Source: Petrosia ficiformis (lineage: Eukaryota > Porifera > Demospongiae > Haplosclerida > Petrosiidae). From it: 64,000 nt of DNA. The notes under the pieces were generated by a model that had not been told where the DNA came from, searched no databases, and was given only the letters and a program-made list of their open reading frames with translations. Shown here in pieces: positions 59,161-64,000 of the stretch. Numbering within the stretch: the first letter of the stretch is position 1; the number at the start of each line of letters is the position of its first letter. The stretch spans positions 62,927,537 through 62,991,536 of the forward strand of contig OX345636.1 of NCBI GenBank assembly GCA_947044365.1, written 5' to 3'. The position numbers were made by a program, and so were the translations under genes.

Positions 59161-59877
59161 GTGCTATTCAGTATTACTAGTAGTACTATCAGTAGTGCTG
59201 TATTCAATATTCATTATTACTAGCAGGACTATCAGTAGTTCTGTATTCAGTATTACTAGTATTACTATCAATAGTGCTGTATTCAATATTACTAATAGTA
59301 CTATATGTAGTGCTGTATTCAGTATTACTAGTAGTACTATCAGTGGGCTGTATTCAGTATTACTAGTAGTACTATCAGTAGGCCTGTATTCAGTATTACT
59401 AGTAGTACTATCGGTAGTGCTGTATTCAATATTACTAATAGTACTATCAGTAGAGCTGTACACAGTATTACTAATAGTACTATCAGTAGGGCTGTATTCA
59501 ATATTCATTATTACTAGCAGTAGTTCTGTATTCAGTATTACTAGTATTACTATCAATAGTGCTGTATTCAATATTACTAGTAGTACTATATATATGTAGT
59601 GCTGTATTCAGTATTACCAGTAGAACTATCAGTGGTGCTTTATTCAGTATTACTAGTAATACTATCAATAGAGCTGTATTCATTATTACTAGTAGTACTA
59701 TCAGTAGTGCTGTATTCAGTATTACTAGTAGTACTATCAGTAGTGCTATATTAAATATACAGTATTACTAGTAGTACTATCAGTAGTGCTATATATATTC
59801 AGTATTACTAGTAGTACTGTCATATTCAGTATTACTATAAGTACTATCATTAGGGCTGTATTCAGTATTACTAGGAG
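59161..59877 (+). repeat. 36-bp minisatellite, left part
   Basis: The unit is TATTCAGTATTACTAGTAGT plus ACTATCAGTAGTGCTG (36 bp), with many single-base variants. It continues on the other side of the retrotransposon at 63203. Frames through it on both strands are repeat artefacts. Confidence 0.95.
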
Positions 59878-62800
59878 TTTTTTTTTTTTTTTTTTCCAAT
59901 AAAAGTAAAAATTAAAATAAAATAAAATAAAAGTAGAAAGAAATTCAAAATAAAGTTAGAACAGAATTTAAATATAAGAATTGGTGGTGATAAGGTCCAT
60001 CGGTACGGTGTGATCTGGGAGATGGAATGAAGATCTAGCCCCACGAATACACTGAATAGCTGAGTGTAGCAAAGAGAAAGATAGGCGGCATCTCAACCAA
60101 TTTAACATTTGACTATATGATTGTTCATCTCTTTTAATATCTAACAGAGAAGCTAGCCTTTTATAAAAAATAGTAGCTTGCTTTGCCATACCCCCTGTTG
60201 CAGACATTACTATAGGTGTAAAGGTTGCAAACTCAATCTCTCGCACACGATTTTCATATGATCTTTTCTTGTTTTTCTCATGTTTCAAATATGATGCAGA
60301 GATACTTTCCTTTTTATTTGAAGGAGCATGAGGATTAAAAATTCTCACATCTATGAAAGACTTTTCAAATCTTCCACCCCAGAAACCATTCATGGCAATA
60401 TCCAGGCGAGCACCTTCAGTAGTTATCGTTGACGCTGGAAAAGAAACTCCTTCAGGAATAGGTTGTAACTCAGGCTCTATCTTCACATCATGACACACTT
60501 CAGTTAAAAGATGCGCAGTCAAATCTCTAACTTCGTTGTGCCTGATAGAAGGGTATGCACCTCGAGGACAGGAAAGTGCATGACTAACATTGAAACTTTG
60601 CCCACAGGCACAGTGAAGAGGAACATCCTTTGGCATCCAGCCATATCTCAATGCAAGTGCATCTGAAAAAGCTCTTTTGTGGAGGCAAAAGCCATACTCC
60701 TTAATTGGAAGGCACGTCAACCATGCAGAAGAACCTCTCTCACTAGCAAGGTCCATACTTCGACATAGGTCTTCTGATAACGTTTCTCTTATCTCTGTAA
60801 CTCGCTCAGAGTACCAGGTCTTCCTTTCTTGTACTAGATCACGTTTAAGAAGAATTTGTTCATAGGCTATTACTGAGTACGGTGTGTCAAAATTCATCCT
60901 TTTACCTAATATCAAACAAATGAGAGGATCACATACTTTACGAGAAGAGGAATATTCTAGATCAGCCATTTTTGTTGGATTTGAGATACCTAAGCCACCA
61001 GCTCGAGCTGGAATTGAAAACAAGGATCTTAGATCATCACTAGGAGGTGGTTTTCTTGTAAGAGATGGAATAAACATGGAACGAATAGTTTCTTCCAATG
61101 GTGCAAAAAGCTCACTAATATCAGGCGTTGTTCTTGAAATAAAGGACCATTTATGCCTAAAACCATGTATGTAGGCAGCATAGGCGGCATGTGGTTGACA
61201 CTGGGCTATTGATGATAGAGTGACAAGCTCACTCTTCCAGACTGCAATCTTCTCAATAATAAACTTATCAACATAAGATTTCGAACCAATGGGTGCACCC
61301 AAATGAGGTCTCCCTTCATATGTAATATTAACCCCTGTTCCATAGAAAACAGATACAGCTGAAGAGTAATGTTCTTCTTTTACCACCAACCACGTCTTAG
61401 AGGCATTGACAAAATATCCAAAGCCACTCCCATAAGTGACAATATCGTTCCACCATTTCCTTATATCATTTATCTTACCAACCGCAGCAGCATCATCTGC
61501 ATACCAAACATTCTTAGCTGAAGGTAACTTGTTGATTAAAGGCACAGTAGACAATGCATAAAAAGGCATGGCCAAAGGGTCCCCCTGAGTAGTACCTTCT
61601 TCTGAGAACAATAGTTTTCCACCAATAAACAACTCAGACGAATTTCTGTAGGTATTAATAATGACGGTAGCTAAGGGAGGACAGATGAATTGAATATTAT
61701 TTAGTGCAACCAAACGATTCAGACAATTAAAAGCATTACTAGCGTCTACAAGTAGAACAGCTTCAGTTTCGACATCTTTGTAGGCATCTCTTATAGCATG
61801 TGCAGCTGCTTCCACACCAGCAATCTGACCAGCACAAAGTTGTGAGCTACCAACAGCCTCCTGAATGTCATCTCTCACCACAGAAAGAATGGCCTTAGCA
61901 ATGATACGCCTAGGTACCTCCCCAATGCCAATCGGCCTCACCCCTGGACATTTGTCCAAGGCTATGAGACGACAACAAAGTAGAGAAGAGATACCAGCAG
62001 GGTCAACAAATTCAACAGCAATACGTTTTGCAGTAAGAGCAAGGCTATGGCACAGATTCAGCGATGCTTTTTTATAAGATGTACATAACTTCCTCCAAGC
62101 CCAAGCATCAACACCAGACGGACCAGCAGCACCTGAGGTGTGTAGAGAGACTGATCTAACCAAGGCAGCGTCTATACTATCAAAAATAACTGGATGGGAA
62201 TCCGGAGGAGAACCACGAATAATAGAATCTTCATTCAATGGTGCAGCGGCTGGATGTTTATCCTTAAGAATATCATAAATCGATCTCCCATTATCTGTGA
62301 CATCACTAGGGTGTAACAATGAGCTACGTCCATACTCTGATAATAAACTAATTGCAGCACCAGTTTTTCCCTCAAACATCAACTTAGTAAAAGACTTAGA
62401 TATATTCTGATTAAACTCACTAATTTGCGATTTATTTCTAGCATGTTGTCGTGTAAGGCGATCCTGGATCACCCTACCTTCCTTAACCAATTCATTCAAA
62501 TCTCCACCTAACCATAGTGCCATTCTCCGCTCAAGACAATCACAATGTTCTCTAGATTTAGAATTTCTTCTAGGTTTCTGTAAAACAAGAATAGGCATAA
62601 CAATAGCAGCTTTCAAAGCAATAGATTCCAGTGGAGAACGTGTAGCAAATGCTTCAAAAAGTCTCGCAAGCTCGGAAACAAAGTGTTTTCCTTGCATTCC
62701 TTGTGGTAGTTTAAAACAGTTATTCTTCCATTCAGTTACTTCCTCATATGCTCTATTGACATCATCTATGAATGTACCACCATCAACAGAACCCCACCTA

Positions 62801-63202
62801 AATGTAGCAGAAGACATTGGACGATAAGATGGCAGAGTAACAGAAAAAGATGGCGGGTCGGGCATCAATTGGAATGATGAATCACTAGGCGCTTCTGAGT
62901 CATCTGAAATCGAAGTTTGTGAAGTAGATGAATCCTGAATATTAACACAGTTTCCATATCGATAAGGAGCACAGTTTAGACAAGAAATACCCACTTTCAC
63001 GCATGAGCATTTTCTACACTTTCCTTTCGAATTACAAGAACAGCATGCGGGCATCTCGCTGTAAAGACACCAGTAGATAGACGATCAATATACCACTCTA
63101 AACTCAAAAACTACAACAACAGACTAACCACGAACAAAAGCCAACTTGAGAAACGATACACCGATCAACAAGCAGCAACCATTTTATTCAGGGCTAGCAC
63201 AT
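59878..63202 (-). mobile_element. full-length non-LTR retrotransposon inserted in the minisatellite
   Basis: On the minus strand it runs from 63202 to a poly-A tail (T run 59878-59896). The 14-bp sequence AGTATTACTAGGAG, which includes a variant GGAG not typical of the array, is found at both edges (59864-59877, 63203-63216) and is the target duplication. The element has about 150 bp of 5' leader, one open frame and a short 3' region. Full length, tail and intact frame indicate recent insertion. Confidence 0.9.
59968..63054 (-). CDS. non-LTR ORF: cysteine-rich N-terminus, reverse transcriptase, restriction-like endonuclease
   Basis: 1028 residues without a stop. Residues 4-37 are a cysteine-rich module (CCSCNSKGKCRKCSCVKVG) resembling a CXC-type DNA-binding motif. 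The reverse transcriptase covers about 300-620: GPSGVDAWAWRKL, VRPIGIGEVPRR, LVDASNAFNCLNR (motif A, near 435), GTTQGDPLAMPFYALS (motif B) and WYADDAAAVG (motif C, near 516). Near 810-840 lies a CCHC-like finger (CACGQSFNVSHALSC) with RHNEVRD. Near 883-910 ARLDIAMNGFWGG and FIDVRIFNP form the restriction-like endonuclease core of R2-like elements. Expected action: cut the target and copy element RNA at the nick. There is no apurinic-type endonuclease. All motifs are present, so it may be active. Confidence 0.93.
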   Translation of the reverse strand: MPACCSCNSKGKCRKCSCVKVGISCLNCAPYRYGNCVNIQDSSTSQTSISDDSEAPSDSSFQLMPDPPSFSVTLPSYRPMSSATFRWGSVDGGTFIDDVNRAYEEVTEWKNNCFKLPQGMQGKHFVSELARLFEAFATRSPLESIALKAAIVMPILVLQKPRRNSKSREHCDCLERRMALWLGGDLNELVKEGRVIQDRLTRQHARNKSQISEFNQNISKSFTKLMFEGKTGAAISLLSEYGRSSLLHPSDVTDNGRSIYDILKDKHPAAAPLNEDSIIRGSPPDSHPVIFDSIDAALVRSVSLHTSGAAGPSGVDAWAWRKLCTSYKKASLNLCHSLALTAKRIAVEFVDPAGISSLLCCRLIALDKCPGVRPIGIGEVPRRIIAKAILSVVRDDIQEAVGSSQLCAGQIAGVEAAAHAIRDAYKDVETEAVLLVDASNAFNCLNRLVALNNIQFICPPLATVIINTYRNSSELFIGGKLLFSEEGTTQGDPLAMPFYALSTVPLINKLPSAKNVWYADDAAAVGKINDIRKWWNDIVTYGSGFGYFVNASKTWLVVKEEHYSSAVSVFYGTGVNITYEGRPHLGAPIGSKSYVDKFIIEKIAVWKSELVTLSSIAQCQPHAAYAAYIHGFRHKWSFISRTTPDISELFAPLEETIRSMFIPSLTRKPPPSDDLRSLFSIPARAGGLGISNPTKMADLEYSSSRKVCDPLICLILGKRMNFDTPYSVIAYEQILLKRDLVQERKTWYSERVTEIRETLSEDLCRSMDLASERGSSAWLTCLPIKEYGFCLHKRAFSDALALRYGWMPKDVPLHCACGQSFNVSHALSCPRGAYPSIRHNEVRDLTAHLLTEVCHDVKIEPELQPIPEGVSFPASTITTEGARLDIAMNGFWGGRFEKSFIDVRIFNPHAPSNKKESISASYLKHEKNKKRSYENRVREIEFATFTPIVMSATGGMAKQATIFYKRLASLLDIKRDEQSYSQMLNWLRCRLSFSLLHSAIQCIRGARSSFHLPDHTVPMDLITTNSYI

Positions 63203-64000
63203 AGTATTACTAGGAGTACTATCAGTAGTTTTGTATGCAGTATTACTAGTACTACTATCTGTAGGGTTGTATTCATTAGTACTATCAGTAGTGCTGTATT
63301 CAGTATGACTAGTAGTACTAGCAGTAGTGCTATATTCAGTATTACTAGTAGTACTATCATATTCAGTATTATTAGCAGTACTATCAGTAGTGCTGTATTC
63401 ATTTTTACTAGTAGTGCTTTCAGTAGTGTTGTATGCAGTATTACTAGTAGTACTATCAGCAGGGCTTTCTTCAGTGTTTCTAGTAGTACTATCAGTAGTG
63501 CTATATTCAGTATTACTAGTAGTGCTATCATATTCAGTATTATTAGTAGCACTATCGGTAGTGCTGTATTCAGTATTACTAGTAGTACTATCGGTAGTGC
63601 TGTATCATTATTACTAGAAGTAATATCAGTAGTGCTGTATTCAGTATTACTAATAGTACTATCGGTAGTGCTGTATTCATTATTACTAGTAGTACTATCA
63701 GTAGTGCTGTATTCAGTATTACTAGTAGTACTATCGGTAGTGCTGTATCATTATTACTAGAAGTAATATCAGTAGTGCTGTATTCATTAATACTAGTAGT
63801 GCTATTTTTAGTGCTGTATTCAGTAATATTAGTAGTACTATCAGTAGTGCTGTATTCAGTATTACTAGTAGTACTATCAGTAGTGCTATATTCAGTATTA
63901 CTAGTAGTACTGTCATATTCAGTATTACTATAAGTACTATCAGTAGGGCTGCATTCAGTATTACTAGCAGTACTATCTGTAGTGCTGTATTCATTAGTAC
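63203..64000 (+). repeat. 36-bp minisatellite, right part, runs off the window
   Basis: Continuation of the array at 59161-59877, with the same 36-bp unit and variants such as TTATTACTAGAAGTAATATC. It extends to the window edge. Confidence 0.95.

Noticed and set aside
59195..59771. Open frames on both strands through the second minisatellite (and 63146-63994)
   Set aside because: They follow from a 36-bp unit lacking stops; sequence is pure repeat with no independent protein character.

Overview
The window looks like nuclear DNA from an animal with an AT-rich, repeat-dense, intron-bearing genome. Reading frames are joined by GT-AG introns, and the mobile-element mix is animal-like: Ty3/gypsy, non-LTR elements with restriction-like endonuclease domains, Tc1/mariner, hAT and piggyBac-type MITEs, an EnSpm/CACTA-like element and a helicase-carrying DNA transposon. 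From remembered protein families an early-branching aquatic invertebrate, most likely a sponge, fits best, but nothing in the window proves this. I see no bacterial operon, CRISPR array, rRNA gene or convincing tRNA gene. Most coding sequence is mobile-element derived and broken.

Layout. 1-4086: the 3' part of a Ty3/gypsy element with its 3' LTR. 4310-4990: a non-LTR scrap. 5400-17985: a rearranged repeat complex made of two direct copies of a ~2.7 kb segment (5400-8112, 9700-12417), a long inverted repeat (8113-9676 against 13865-17985), TA/CA microsatellites, hairpin repeats and MITEs. 18-29 kb: mostly non-coding AT-rich DNA with a weak minus-strand gene candidate near 21 kb, tandem repeats, MITEs and a Tc1 relic. 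29065-29153: a complete type I hammerhead ribozyme. 29793-33757: the 5' relic of the helicase transposon followed by a decayed non-LTR element.

35984-37398 is the best host-like gene, a five-exon SAM-domain gene on the minus strand. It shares a 141-bp promoter, with a perfect NRF1-type palindrome, with a divergent zinc-finger/transposase-like gene (37540-39310). Next comes a nest: a non-LTR endonuclease-domain fragment is split by an EnSpm/CACTA-like element (39614-47472, 3-bp duplication), which is itself split by a 5.2-kb helicase transposon (39831-45059, perfect 48-bp TIRs, 9-bp duplication). The helicase transposon has a RecQ-like helicase on the plus strand and a multi-exon transposase-like gene converging on it. 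47861-49732 carries a broken gene joining a SET domain, a zinc finger and a tyrosine-recombinase-like region.

51893-53931 is an end-to-end Tc1 element with a broken transposase. Two piggyBac-like MITEs follow (54483-54972, 55427-56004), then two unrelated minisatellites that both have 36-bp units. The second minisatellite is interrupted by a full-length non-LTR element (59878-63202) with an uninterrupted 1028-residue reading frame, the only intact large gene in the window.
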